From assembly GCA_963710165.1 (NCBI GenBank), contig CAVPYZ010000005.1, positions 62,001 to 126,000 on the forward strand: DNA of 64,000 nucleotides. The letters run 5' to 3'. The notes under the pieces are model-generated. The model ran no database searches and was not told the DNA's origin. It worked only from the letters and a program-made list of their open reading frames with translations. Shown here one piece after another: positions 16,233 to 24,772 of this stretch. How positions within the stretch are numbered: the first letter of the stretch is position 1; each line of letters starts with the position of its first letter. The position numbers and the translations under genes are program-made. The stretch is from JACKIP01 sp963710165. GTDB taxonomy: Bacteria > Pseudomonadota > Alphaproteobacteria > Micavibrionales > Micavibrionaceae.

Positions 16233-16631
16233 ATGATTGAAGAGCCTCCACAAAATGTCGTTGACGCTGTTACTTCCAAACAGCCACATCTAGCGTCAAT
16301 GTTGATACAAACCTCTATCGAAGAAGCCAAATTTGCAGCATTGAGCCATAAGATAGAGCAAATTTATAGCGACGTATTCTCAGGCGCGGCGATCCCTGAA
16401 TTTATACAAAAAGAAAGCTATATGATGTCATTGTGGGATCACATGGTTGAAATGGCAACCCATATACATCTGGCACGTCCTGATGTTGCACAGGTTTTAT
16501 TTGAGGCAACCAGAAGTCAGGGTATTGAATTAGAAGAAGCGGTCACATTAAAGCGTCGTTCGCACTTAACTCTAGTCTCTGAGAGTGAAGACCCTAAAAC
16601 GCCGCCAGACCCGTCTGTCCTCGTCCCATAA
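16233..16631 (+). CDS. Hypothetical protein, 132 aa
   Basis: A 132-residue acidic helical protein that I do not recognise, with no signal peptide or membrane segment. It follows the MarR gene on the same strand. Its last 38 bases overlap, in the opposite direction, the 3' end of the acyl-CoA dehydrogenase gene. The C-terminal ~20 residues (SEDPKTPPDPS) look disordered. Confidence 0.6.
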   Translation: MIEEPPQNVVDAVTSKQPHLASMLIQTSIEEAKFAALSHKIEQIYSDVFSGAAIPEFIQKESYMMSLWDHMVEMATHIHLARPDVAQVLFEATRSQGIELEEAVTLKRRSHLTLVSESEDPKTPPDPSVLVP

Positions 16632-17793
16632 TAAGGGCGTGAATATCGTCTGTGCCCTCATAGGTAAAAACGGCTTCTAAATTCATCATATGGCGGATAA
16701 TATGATATTCATCTGCAATACCGTTACCGCCCAACATATCACGCGCCGTGCGGGCAATTTCCAATGCCTTACGGCAATTATTCCGTTTCAGCAACGATAT
16801 ACCGTCTAAAGGCGGGTCAATGAGATTATCTGGCCCGCTCAATCCATCCGATGCATCCATTAATTGCCCAAGACGATGCGCAGAGATCAGACCCAGCGTA
16901 ATTTCGGTTTGCATATCCGCCAGTTTCTTTTGAACAAGTTGCTGAGCGGCCAGCGGCTTGCCGAATATATTGCGATCCAAAACATAATCACGCGCGCGAT
17001 GCCAACAATCCTCTGCTGCGCCCATCACGCCCCAGCTTATGCCATAACGTGCAGAATTTAGGCAGGTAAACGGTCCGCGCATACCGACAATGTTCAATTT
17101 ATTTTCAGCGGGCACAAAAACATCATCCATTGCGATGCCGCCTGTCACAGACGCGCGGAGAGAAAATTTTCCTTCGATTTTTGGAGCGCTCAGCCCTTTC
17201 ATACCTTTTTCAAGGATGAAGCCTTCGATTTTATCATCATCATTTTTCGCCCATACCACAAATATATCCGCAATCGGGGAATTGGTAATCCATTGTTTCG
17301 CGCCGGAAAGCTGATAATCACCCTCAATTTTTTTGGCACGCGTTGTCATGGCAGAGGGGTCTGAACCTCCGTCAGGTTCGGTCAGACCGAAACACCCAAT
17401 AAACTCACCACTTGCCAGTTTTGGAAGATACTTTTCTTTCTGTTCATCTGTGCCGAATTTGTAAATCGGCTTCATAACCAAGGATGATTGCACCGAATAA
17501 CAGGAACGATATGCCGAATCAACACGCTCCAGCTCTCTGGCGATTAATCCGGCGGAAATATTTCCCAGTCCCGCACAGCCATATCCTTCGATAAACGGAC
17601 CAAGCAAGCCCAGTTCACCCATACCGCGCATAATCTGTCTGTCAAAAGTCTCATGGCGATTGGCATCAATAATACCGGGGAGGAGGGTCGAGGTGGCAAA
17701 ATCACGCGCGGTTTTTTCAACCATACGCTCTTCATCGCTTAGCATATTATCTAGGTGGAGGGGGTCTTGCCAGTCATTTGAAAAAGATGTCAT
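16594..17793 (-). CDS. gcdH: Acyl-CoA dehydrogenase, glutaryl-CoA dehydrogenase type, 399 aa
   Basis: An FAD enzyme of lysine/tryptophan breakdown that oxidises and decarboxylates glutaryl-CoA to crotonyl-CoA. It has the family pattern throughout: CFGLTEPDGGSDPS (FAD contact), KQWITNSPIADIFVVWAK, RYGISWGVMGAAEDCW, FGKPLAAQQLVQKKLADM and RDMLGGNGI. The catalytic Glu is in VFTYEGTDDIHALI. The RYGI-x-W pattern and the length fit GcdH better than short-chain dehydrogenases, but specificity is inferred. It stands alone, with no electron-transfer flavoprotein genes nearby. Confidence 0.9.
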   Translation of the reverse strand: MTSFSNDWQDPLHLDNMLSDEERMVEKTARDFATSTLLPGIIDANRHETFDRQIMRGMGELGLLGPFIEGYGCAGLGNISAGLIARELERVDSAYRSCYSVQSSLVMKPIYKFGTDEQKEKYLPKLASGEFIGCFGLTEPDGGSDPSAMTTRAKKIEGDYQLSGAKQWITNSPIADIFVVWAKNDDDKIEGFILEKGMKGLSAPKIEGKFSLRASVTGGIAMDDVFVPAENKLNIVGMRGPFTCLNSARYGISWGVMGAAEDCWHRARDYVLDRNIFGKPLAAQQLVQKKLADMQTEITLGLISAHRLGQLMDASDGLSGPDNLIDPPLDGISLLKRNNCRKALEIARTARDMLGGNGIADEYHIIRHMMNLEAVFTYEGTDDIHALIMGRGQTGLAAF

Positions 17794-17818
17794 GCCACCA
17801 TTATAGCATAAAAAATCT

Positions 17819-18214
17819 TTACAGAACGTAACGGTACATACACGCCAATCCGCCGCATATTAATAACGCAAATGTACCTAGAGTTCCCACAAAACGCGGG
17901 AAAGATGTGGTGGTGGACATGTGCAGTCCGATGGCATGTAATGATCTGAATAAAAGAATGCCGATACCATATACATGCAACATCCATCCGTGAAAGCCGT
18001 TAATTTCCATGATGACCATCATAATCAACAGCATCGGGACATATTCGATAAAATTGCCGTGAATACGAACGCGTTTAATCACATCTTCATTTCCACCATC
18101 ACCCAGGCCAACTTTATTTTTAAAACGTCCTTTAATCACGTAAAAGGAAAGCGCAACCAGCATAAGGGCGAGTAGACCAGCATAAAGAGATGTAATAACA
18201 GGAAGGGTTTGCAT
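17819..18214 (-). CDS. MAPEG-family membrane protein, 131 aa
   Basis: Four hydrophobic helices and the MAPEG pattern: RVRIHGNFIEYVPMLLIMM, where the Glu-Tyr-x-Pro core is characteristic, then LFRSLHAIGLHMS. Eukaryotic members conjugate glutathione or make eicosanoids; bacterial members of this small group are uncharacterised. It lies just upstream of the acyl-CoA dehydrogenase gene on the same strand (25-base gap) and may share its transcript. Confidence 0.9.
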   Translation of the reverse strand: MQTLPVITSLYAGLLALMLVALSFYVIKGRFKNKVGLGDGGNEDVIKRVRIHGNFIEYVPMLLIMMVIMEINGFHGWMLHVYGIGILLFRSLHAIGLHMSTTTSFPRFVGTLGTFALLICGGLACMYRYVL

Positions 18215-18275
18215 GAGAGGACCTTTTATTTATGATCTAATTTAATATCACGAAATTTAAAAAGATCGAAACGAA

Positions 18276-18476
18276 ATGAAAGATAGTCTGGCAGGGCGCG
18301 ATGTGATCATCGAATTTTTTCCAATGGGAATATATGTCAAGGTTTCCGCGATGGATGTTAAAACCCTGACCGAAGTGTCGATACAGGGGGCGGCCTCCGC
18401 ATCGGAGGCATATCTGAAACAAAATGCCTTGAAACGTCTTGAGTATGTTTTGCGAAAGAAAGGATTGATTTCATAG
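18276..18476 (+). CDS. DUF6898 small protein, 66 aa
   Basis: A small basic protein with the pattern FFPMGIYVKVSAMDVKTLTE, QGAAS and LKRLEYVLRKKGLI. It matches, from memory, a short alphaproteobacterial family that sits next to rpiB, as here (24-base gap). Function unknown; the conserved context suggests co-expression with rpiB and glyA. Confidence 0.75.
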   Translation: MKDSLAGRDVIIEFFPMGIYVKVSAMDVKTLTEVSIQGAASASEAYLKQNALKRLEYVLRKKGLIS

Positions 18477-18500
18477 GGGGATAATGCCTATATTACCGAC

Positions 18501-18941
18501 ATGTCAAACAAGGTAGCAATAGCGTCAGATCATGCGGGTCTGCCCCTAAAATCAGTTTTAAAAGAAATGCGCGGAGATATTGAATGGATTGATCTGGGCA
18601 CACATACCCCCGATTCAGTGGATTATCCAGATTACGCCGATGCCATGGCATCATGCCTACAAAATAAAGAGGCTGATAAGGGCGTTCTGATCTGTGGAAC
18701 GGGAATTGGTATTTCCATGGCGGCCAATCGTCATAAACACGTGCGCGCCGCTGTGTGCCATGATGTAACAACAGCGCGCTTTACACGCATAGATAATGAC
18801 GCCAATGTCATGTGTCTGGGTGCGCGTATCATCGGGTTAAATGTTGCGATGGACGCGTTGGAGGCATTTCTAAAAACCGAATTTGCCGGAGACCAGAATG
18901 GCGGCGAAAGACACCAGAATAGAGTCAATAAATTCAGCTAA
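18501..18941 (+). CDS. rpiB: Ribose-5-phosphate isomerase B, 146 aa
   Basis: Interconverts ribose 5-phosphate and ribulose 5-phosphate in the pentose phosphate pathway. The signature IASDHAGLPLK and the active-site loop LICGTGIGISMAANR (phosphate binding and catalytic Cys) are present, as is RAAVCHDVTTARFTRIDNDANVMCLGARI. Normal length. It lies 17 bases upstream of glyA, a pairing common in Alphaproteobacteria, so the DUF6898 gene, rpiB, glyA, nrdR and ribE probably form one operon. Confidence 0.96.
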   Translation: MSNKVAIASDHAGLPLKSVLKEMRGDIEWIDLGTHTPDSVDYPDYADAMASCLQNKEADKGVLICGTGIGISMAANRHKHVRAAVCHDVTTARFTRIDNDANVMCLGARIIGLNVAMDALEAFLKTEFAGDQNGGERHQNRVNKFS

Positions 18942-18958
18942 ACAGAAGGGACCATAAT

Positions 18959-20266
18959 ATGAGCGCAGAACTAAAAACCAACGAGATGACACATAATGAC
19001 TTTTGGTCGGCGAGTTTACAGGATAGTGACCCTGACATTTATAATGCCATTCAAAAAGAATTAAATCGCCAGCAAAACTCGATTGAGCTTATTCCTTCCG
19101 AGAATATTGTATCCCGCGCTGTACTGGAAGCGCAGGGGTCTATCTTAACAAATAAATATGCCGAAGGTTATCCGGGCAAGCGATATTATGGTGGTTGTGA
19201 AAATGTCGATGTGATTGAAAATTTGGCCATTGAGCGTTTGTGTAAAATGTTTGATTGCTCCTACGCAAACGTGCAACCTCATTCTGGGTCACAAGCAGTT
19301 CAGGCGGTTTATTTTGCTTTGTTAGAGCCAGGCGATAAAATCGTTGGAATGCGTCTTGATCATGGTGGTCACTTAACACACGGTTTGCCTGTCAATCAAT
19401 CTGGCGCTTGGTTCGATTTTGCCTCATATGGTGTCAGTGATGAAAATCAGGAAATTGATTTTGATGAGGTGCGTAAAATTTGTCATGAGCATAAGCCGAA
19501 AATGCTTGTCTGCGGCGCGTCTGCTTATTCCCGTGTGATTGACTGGGCAAAATTCCGCGAAATCGCGGACGAAGTTGGCGCATACTTGCTAATTGATATG
19601 GCGCATTACGCCGGTCTAATTGCCGGAGATGCCTATCCATCGCCTTTACCGTATGCACATGTTTGTACAGCAACAACACATAAAGCCTTACGCGGTCCGC
19701 GCGGTGGAATTATTGTGTCAAATGATGACGAGATCGGGAAAAAATGTAACAAAGCAATTTTTCCGGGTATTCAAGGCGGCCCCCTAATGCACGTTATTGC
19801 GGCAAAAGCAGTTGCTTTTGGTGAATGCCTAAAGCCTGAATTTAAAGCCTATTCCGCGCAAGTCGTTAAAAATTGTCAGGCATTGGCGAAATCGCTTCAG
19901 GATCATGGATACAACATTGTATCTGGTGGAACAGACAGTCACGTTTTGCTCGTTGATCTTCGCGGCAAGCCTTATAATGGGAAGCAAGCTGACAAATCGC
20001 TGGATCGTGCGCATCTAACGTGTAACAAGAACACCGTTCCAAATGACCCAGAAGGGCCGTTTACAACATCAGGTATCCGTCTTGGAACACCTGCACCTAC
20101 AACACGCGGTTTTGGGGAAGCAGAATTTATCGAAGTAGGTAATATGATTGCAACAGTTCTGAACGCGCTGGAACAATCGAATGACCCGAATAAAAATGCA
20201 GACGTCGAAGCGGAAGTGAAACAACGTGTTATTAACCTTTGTGCACGCTTTCCGATTTACGGTTAA
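18959..20266 (+). CDS. glyA: Serine hydroxymethyltransferase, 435 aa
   Basis: A PLP enzyme converting serine and tetrahydrofolate to glycine and methylene-tetrahydrofolate, the main source of one-carbon units. Visible hallmarks: IPSENIVSRAV, YAEGYPGKRYYGGCE, NVQPHSGSQAV, DMAHYAGLIAGD, and the PLP lysine in CTATTHKALRGPRGG. Normal full length. Nine bases separate it from nrdR. Confidence 0.98.
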   Translation: MSAELKTNEMTHNDFWSASLQDSDPDIYNAIQKELNRQQNSIELIPSENIVSRAVLEAQGSILTNKYAEGYPGKRYYGGCENVDVIENLAIERLCKMFDCSYANVQPHSGSQAVQAVYFALLEPGDKIVGMRLDHGGHLTHGLPVNQSGAWFDFASYGVSDENQEIDFDEVRKICHEHKPKMLVCGASAYSRVIDWAKFREIADEVGAYLLIDMAHYAGLIAGDAYPSPLPYAHVCTATTHKALRGPRGGIIVSNDDEIGKKCNKAIFPGIQGGPLMHVIAAKAVAFGECLKPEFKAYSAQVVKNCQALAKSLQDHGYNIVSGGTDSHVLLVDLRGKPYNGKQADKSLDRAHLTCNKNTVPNDPEGPFTTSGIRLGTPAPTTRGFGEAEFIEVGNMIATVLNALEQSNDPNKNADVEAEVKQRVINLCARFPIYG

Positions 20267-20275
20267 AGGATATTA

Positions 20276-20755
20276 ATGCACTGCCCATTCTGTGGAAATG
20301 AAGAATCTCAAGTAAAAGACAGTCGTCCCGCAGAGGAGGGGGCGGCCATTCGTCGTCGTCGTGCGTGTGGTGAATGCGGCGCACGTTTTACAACGTTTGA
20401 ACGGGTGCAACTTCGTGACTTGATCGTTGTTAAAGCAGATGAGCGTAGGGAAGCTTTCAATCGGGAAAAAATTATCCGCGCCATGCAAACGGCCTTGCGC
20501 AAACGTCCGGTTCAAGACCAAAAAATTGAACAGGTTGCAAATTCTATTGTCAGGCAGCTTGAAACCCTTGGTGATCACGAAATACCGTCAAGAAAAATCG
20601 GCGAGCTAGTCATGAAGGCATTAACCCAGCTCGATATTATCGGCTATATCCGTTTTGCGAGTGTCTATAAAGACTTCCGCGCGCCAGATGATTTCAATGA
20701 TTTTCTGGATGAAATCGAACAATTAAAAGTCCATACCAAAGCAGCTGCGGAATAA
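20276..20755 (+). CDS. nrdR: Transcriptional repressor NrdR, 159 aa
   Basis: Represses ribonucleotide reductase genes in response to ATP/dATP. The N-terminal zinc ribbon is complete (MHCPFCGNEE, then CGECGARFTTFERVQ), followed by an ATP-cone domain (VVKADERREAFNREKIIRAM onward). Its stop is followed immediately by the ribE start (TAAATG), so the two are tightly coupled, matching the conserved nrdR-rib-nusB neighbourhood of Alphaproteobacteria. Confidence 0.97.
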   Translation: MHCPFCGNEESQVKDSRPAEEGAAIRRRRACGECGARFTTFERVQLRDLIVVKADERREAFNREKIIRAMQTALRKRPVQDQKIEQVANSIVRQLETLGDHEIPSRKIGELVMKALTQLDIIGYIRFASVYKDFRAPDDFNDFLDEIEQLKVHTKAAAE

Positions 20756-21343
20756 ATGTTTACAGGAATTATCACCGATATAGGCAAAATCACAAATATA
20801 GATAACAGTCGTGGTGATACGCACTTTACTATTCAAACGTCATTTGAAATGGAAAAAATTCCCATGGGCGCTTCTATTGCCTGTTCGGGGTGTTGTTTGA
20901 CCGTTGTGGAAAAAACATCGGATAGTTTTGGTGTTGATGTCTCGGCTGAAAGCCTCTCCAAAACAAATTTGGGAGCATGGGAAATCGGAACCAAGGTTAA
21001 TCTGGAACAATCTTTAAAATTAGGGGATGAGCTGGGCGGTCATATTGTTTCCGGCCATGTTGACGGTTTGGCGAAGCTTGAAAACGTTCAAAAAGAGGGC
21101 GACTCACATCGCCTGACATTCTCTATCCCGCAAGAATTTGCAAAATTCATCGCCCCGAAAGGCTCCGTCGCTCTTGACGGTATTTCCCTGACCGTGAATG
21201 AGGTTGATGGAAACACATTTGGCGTGAATATTATTCCACATACATGGGATGTCACTTCCATGGGACAAAAAGCTGCCGGCGACGATCTAAACTTTGAAAT
21301 TGACACAATCGCGCGTTATGTGTCGCGTATGCTCGAGAAATAA
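20756..21343 (+). CDS. ribE: Riboflavin synthase alpha chain, 195 aa
   Basis: Dismutates two lumazine molecules to riboflavin. There are two homologous barrels: the first begins MFTGIITDIGKI and carries CSGCCLTV, and the second begins LGDELGGHIVSGHVDG and carries ALDGISLTVNEV. Normal length. It abuts nrdR upstream. The FMN riboswitch lies downstream of it, so by position ribE should not be under that riboswitch, unlike ribH. Confidence 0.96.
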   Translation: MFTGIITDIGKITNIDNSRGDTHFTIQTSFEMEKIPMGASIACSGCCLTVVEKTSDSFGVDVSAESLSKTNLGAWEIGTKVNLEQSLKLGDELGGHIVSGHVDGLAKLENVQKEGDSHRLTFSIPQEFAKFIAPKGSVALDGISLTVNEVDGNTFGVNIIPHTWDVTSMGQKAAGDDLNFEIDTIARYVSRMLEK

Positions 21344-21384
21344 GCCATTTGACGTTGCGCTGTTTCTAAACTATATCTCAATAT

Positions 21385-21527
21385 ATTCTCAGGGCAGGGT
21401 GAAAGTCCCTACCGGCGGTAAGTGTTTTCGGATGCAAGCCCGCGAGCGCCTTTGATTTTTGGTCAAAGGGTCAAGCAGATCTGGTGTAATTCCAGAGCCG
21501 ACGGTCATAGTCCGGATGAGAGAGAAT
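21385..21527 (+). promoter_or_regulatory. FMN riboswitch (RFN element)
   Basis: All conserved RFN blocks are present in order: ATTCTCAGGGCAGGGTGAAA, CCCTACCGGCGGTA, GCAAGCCCGCGAGCG, GGTCAAGCAGATCTGGTG, AATTCCAGAGCCGACGGT, then the closing GATGAGAGAGAAT that pairs with the start. It binds FMN and reduces expression of the downstream gene. After it, a short GGCC-GTTTTT-GGCC hairpin with a T-rich tail could be the expression platform, about 60 bases before the ribH ribosome site. Confidence 0.97.
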
Positions 21528-21603
21528 GAAGATGAAGGCCGTTTTTGGCCATTATTTTCTATGCCTTGAGTTTTGGTTTATTAAAATGAAAGGAGAAAAA
21601 ACC

Positions 21604-22059
21604 ATGACTCAAAAAATCGCACTTATTTCTGCCAGCTGGAACACGGAAATTGTTCAATCGGCGGAAAATTCATTCATAAAATCGATGGAAAAGAAGGGAT
21701 ATAAATCAGATCAGATTGATGTGATTAAAGTCCCGGGCAGTCTGGAAATTCCGTTCATGGGTCAAAGATGCCTCGAAGGTGACTATGATCTGGCAATCGG
21801 GATTGGATTTGTTGTGAACGGGTTAATCTATCGTCATGAATTTGTCGGGCAAGAAGTTGTTCGCGGAATTGTCGATGTGTCCCTCAAAACAAATAAGCCG
21901 TTTTTATCGGTTGTTTTAACCCCGCAAAGTTATCAGGAACATTTGCCGGAGAACACGGAGTTCTTTGTCAAACATATGGTAACAAAGGGTCAGGAAGCCG
22001 CAAATGCCGCAAACATGATGTTATCTATGGATCAAAAAGCTCTTAAAAAAGCGGCATAA
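21604..22059 (+). CDS. ribH: 6,7-dimethyl-8-ribityllumazine synthase, RibH2 type, 151 aa
   Basis: Condenses 5-amino-6-ribitylamino-uracil and dihydroxybutanone phosphate into the riboflavin precursor. The segments SWNTEIV, VPGSLEIPF and GFVVNGLIYRHEFVGQEVV are typical of type II (RibH2) synthases like the second lumazine synthase of Brucella and Mesorhizobium, rather than the RibH1 form usually found before nusB. Start is ATG 21604 behind AAAGGAG; an in-frame ATG at 21526 lies inside the riboswitch and is rejected. It is the first gene after the riboswitch. Confidence 0.92.
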   Translation: MTQKIALISASWNTEIVQSAENSFIKSMEKKGYKSDQIDVIKVPGSLEIPFMGQRCLEGDYDLAIGIGFVVNGLIYRHEFVGQEVVRGIVDVSLKTNKPFLSVVLTPQSYQEHLPENTEFFVKHMVTKGQEAANAANMMLSMDQKALKKAA

Positions 22060-22072
22060 GTTCAAAATATTT

Positions 22073-22154
22073 GTCATTGCGAGACGTTTATAACAGCGAA
22101 GCAATACACGGATGTAGTATTGTATTCCGGTTGCTTCGTTTGGCTCGCAATGAC
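22073..22154. repeat. Palindromic intergenic element (about 82 bp) between ribH and nusB
   Basis: Outer arms GTCATTGCGAG and CTCGCAATGAC (22073-22083 and 22144-22154) are perfect inverted repeats; inner arms CGAAGCAA and TTGCTTCG (22097-22104 and 22131-22138) nest inside. It has the look of the small mobile palindromic elements scattered in some bacterial genomes, and the transcript would form a long hairpin between the two genes. Confidence 0.75.
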
Positions 22155-22206
22155 GTATTTTCTTTTTATCTCTTTATATTTATCCTGCACTATTCTATAA
22201 ACCCAT

Positions 22207-22677
22207 ATGGCTGAGAAAAAGAAAAAAGGATCAAAAAAAGCACGATTGACCGCAGCGCGTTTGGCGGCGGTGCAGTGTGTATATCAATGGCTGCAGGCAG
22301 GAAGCGATTCTGCGGACATCCTTGATTACTATGATGATCATTTCACAGGGTTACAGGTCGAAGATGAAGAAATGTTACCACCTGATCGTGATCTTTTGTC
22401 ACAACTTCTGAAAGGTGTGCAAAAAAACTTTAAAACTCTGGAAGCCACAGTTGAAAGCCATATCAGTAAAAAGCCTGAAAACAGAGACAGTAAAAAAGAC
22501 CTTATTATTTTATCCTGCCTTTATTGCGGCAGTTTTGAGCTGATACAGCATCAGGAATATGACGCGCCCCTGATTATTTCCGAATATCTGCATATTGCCA
22601 GATCATTTTATGATGATACAGAAGTCAAGCTGGTCAACGGCGTTCTTGATGCCGTCAAAAAAACGCTAAATAGATAG
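22207..22677 (+). CDS. nusB: Transcription antitermination factor NusB, 156 aa
   Basis: Binds boxA RNA with NusE (S10) to prevent termination, mainly in rRNA operons. Recognised by ARLTAARLAAVQCVYQW, then LIILSCLYCGSFELI and DAPLIISEYLHIARSF, and the end VKLVNGVLDAVKKTL. The N-terminus is Lys-rich. It follows ribH, the usual alphaproteobacterial position, with the palindromic element in between. Confidence 0.93.
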   Translation: MAEKKKKGSKKARLTAARLAAVQCVYQWLQAGSDSADILDYYDDHFTGLQVEDEEMLPPDRDLLSQLLKGVQKNFKTLEATVESHISKKPENRDSKKDLIILSCLYCGSFELIQHQEYDAPLIISEYLHIARSFYDDTEVKLVNGVLDAVKKTLNR

Positions 22678-22786
22678 TATTTGCGCCTTTTATCCCCATC
22701 TACCGAATCGAATGTTGCATAACGGAATATTAACGACTCTGGTGTAGTATAATGTAGGTATAAAGCACGTAGACAGGGTTCCTATA

Positions 22787-23266
22787 TTGAAAAAAATTAT
22801 CATGGCAGTTGTGGCATTTCTCATTCTCGGTGGAGGCGGGGGCGGTGCGTATATGTATCTAACAGGCTCAACAGCTGAAGCTGCAGGTATTGAACAAGAA
22901 GCCGGTAAACACGCAAAGTCAGATGAAAAGCATGAAGACAAATCTTATTATGAATATGTCCGGCTTGATCCGTTGATCCTTCCCATCATTGATGAATATG
23001 GCGTCAGCCAAGTTGTGTCGCTGGTTGTCTCATTGGAAGTTAAAGATGCCAAAATGGCGGAGAAAGTCCAAAAGATGAGCCCGCGTTTGAAAGATGCGTA
23101 TATTCAGGATTTATACGGAATGTTAAACAAACATGCGGCCTTGAAAGGCGGTGTTGTTCAGGTGGCGCAACTTAAGCTTCGTTTGAATAAGGTTAGCTCA
23201 AAAGTTATGGGTGATGATGTTATTAATGACGTTTTGCTACAAGTCGTCCAGCAACGCCCCATTTAA
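22787..23266 (+). CDS. fliL: Flagellar basal body-associated protein FliL, 159 aa
   Basis: A single-pass inner-membrane protein surrounding the flagellar stator and stabilising it. One N-terminal transmembrane helix (VVAFLILGGGGGGAYMYL) precedes a periplasmic domain with YVRLDPLILPIID and VSLVVSLEVKDA, the FliL core. The start is TTG 22787 after ACAGGG; ATG 22802 is the alternative. It is the only flagellar gene here apart from motA/motB, so flagellar genes appear scattered. Confidence 0.85.
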   Translation: MKKIIMAVVAFLILGGGGGGAYMYLTGSTAEAAGIEQEAGKHAKSDEKHEDKSYYEYVRLDPLILPIIDEYGVSQVVSLVVSLEVKDAKMAEKVQKMSPRLKDAYIQDLYGMLNKHAALKGGVVQVAQLKLRLNKVSSKVMGDDVINDVLLQVVQQRPI

Positions 23267-23347
23267 ATAACTTTTTTGAAAAGTCTCTTCACAAATCTTT
23301 GATATCTATGATAAAACTCTTTCAGTTATTAAAAGAGGATAAATATA

Positions 23348-23890
23348 ATGGATATAAACAAAATTTCTATCGGCAAGAATGCACCGGAAGAGGTGAATAT
23401 TATAGTTGAAAACCCGATGGGCGGCGCCCCCGTAAAATATGAAATCGACAAAGAAAGCGGCGCGCTGGAAGTTGACCGTTTTATTCATACACCCATGTTT
23501 TATCCTGGAAATTATGGCTTTATTCCGCATACCCTTTCAGATGATGGCGATCCCGTGGATGTGATCTGTATTGGTCAATTGCCAGTGATTCCCGGTTGTA
23601 TCATGACGGTGAAACCGGTTGGCGTTCTATTGATGGAAGATGACGGCGGTATTGATGAGAAAATCATCGCGCGTCCGATTGATAAATTATTCCCCTACCA
23701 TGCGAATATCAATGAATATACAGATATTCAGCCAATCCTGCGTGAGCAAATTGAACATTTCTTTACACACTATAAAGACCTGGAAAAAGGTAAGTGGGTA
23801 AAGATCAATGGCTGGGCAGATGCCAAAAAAGCAAAAGAGCTGATTCAAGAAGGAATCGAACGTTTAAATTCGCAAAAGAACGCTGCTTAG
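23348..23890 (+). CDS. ppa: Inorganic pyrophosphatase, family I, 180 aa
   Basis: Hydrolyses pyrophosphate released by biosynthesis, using Mg ions held by an Asp/Glu cluster. The family signature DGDPVDVICIG (metal ligands) is present, as are VKYEIDKESGALEVDRF, MFYPGNYGFIP and the C-terminal KWVKINGWADAKKAK. Normal length. AGAGGAT is the ribosome site. A single-gene unit. Confidence 0.97.
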   Translation: MDINKISIGKNAPEEVNIIVENPMGGAPVKYEIDKESGALEVDRFIHTPMFYPGNYGFIPHTLSDDGDPVDVICIGQLPVIPGCIMTVKPVGVLLMEDDGGIDEKIIARPIDKLFPYHANINEYTDIQPILREQIEHFFTHYKDLEKGKWVKINGWADAKKAKELIQEGIERLNSQKNAA

Positions 23891-23926
23891 TGTAAATTAG
23901 AAAAAAATTAAATAGAGAGATGTGAC

Positions 23927-24211
23927 ATGAAAGTTATAACAAAAGCCCCTGAGTTTGCCGAAAGAACATGCGATGATTTGAATTCAATCTTATCCGTACC
24001 AAAAGAGGCGCAAATGGCTTCTGAAGAAGTAAACCTAGGTTTTTCAGCTACAGCTTTAGCGGGAATTGGTGATAAAAGCCACGAAGTTACGGTTTCCATT
24101 ACAGATGCATGGGATGTTGCTATAGAAGATGCCCAGCAAACAGTTAAAGGCTTGTTAGAGCTTATTCCATCAGTAGCGCCGCATATAGAAGCGTTTATTT
24201 TCGACGATTAA
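23927..24211 (+). CDS. Small hypothetical protein, 94 aa
   Basis: A 94-residue acidic soluble protein beginning after AGAGAGATGTGAC. I do not recognise it; the C-terminal half (VSITDAWDVAIEDAQQTVK) looks helical. It follows ppa by 36 bases and may share its transcript. Its stop directly abuts the stop of the convergent bamE-like gene. Confidence 0.6.
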   Translation: MKVITKAPEFAERTCDDLNSILSVPKEAQMASEEVNLGFSATALAGIGDKSHEVTVSITDAWDVAIEDAQQTVKGLLELIPSVAPHIEAFIFDD

Positions 24212-24673
24212 TTACTCCTGCACCGGGGGATTAAATTTCCCTAAATTCCCCAACATTTGCTGAAGAATTGTCACTTCATTGCCGTATGTTGGTGTTTTAC
24301 TATCCTTGATCGGAACATTTAGACGCGCATTATCCATGGCATTAAAGGCGGAGACAATATTCGCTTCATTGAATTCGACAACGACAACTTTTTCATCTGT
24401 CACTTCCTTATCAAAAATACCGCGTTTTTCGGTTTTTTGACCCATGTAATACCAGATATTATTATCAAATGGTGAGACGGTCGTGGGTGACCCTAATGCT
24501 TTAAAAACATCATCACGTGTTGAAACGCCGACTTCGATTTGTGACGTGCGATCTTCCTCTAAAAGATTTCCATGGGTTGCTTTCATCGGGCTACATGCCG
24601 GTATAAATGATAAAGCGGGAAGAATTGCCAGTGTCAGAAAACACTGTTTTGCATATTTTTTGTTTATAACCAT
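24212..24673 (-). CDS. bamE: BamE/SmpA-OmlA family outer-membrane lipoprotein, 153 aa
   Basis: A lipoprotein component of the outer-membrane protein assembly complex. A signal peptide ends in a lipobox-like LSFIPAC at about residues 21-27. The BamE core follows: VGVSTRDDVFKALGSPT, then NIWYYMGQ and VVVEFNEANIV. The position before the chaperone gene (divergent) matches many Alphaproteobacteria, where bamE is divergent from a ubiquinol-cytochrome c chaperone. Confidence 0.88.
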   Translation of the reverse strand: MVINKKYAKQCFLTLAILPALSFIPACSPMKATHGNLLEEDRTSQIEVGVSTRDDVFKALGSPTTVSPFDNNIWYYMGQKTEKRGIFDKEVTDEKVVVVEFNEANIVSAFNAMDNARLNVPIKDSKTPTYGNEVTILQQMLGNLGKFNPPVQE

Positions 24674-24772
24674 TGAAATTTTTCTCCGAATCCATCGTTT
24701 TTAGTCTTTATCATGATATATCGTTTTTAACGCTCCATGACAATGTGAGAAGAATTTTAATCAGGTGAAACG

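Noticed and set aside
21526..21603. Upstream start for ribH inside the riboswitch
   Set aside because: It would translate the closing helix of the FMN riboswitch; the ATG at 21604 has a strong ribosome site and matches the family start.
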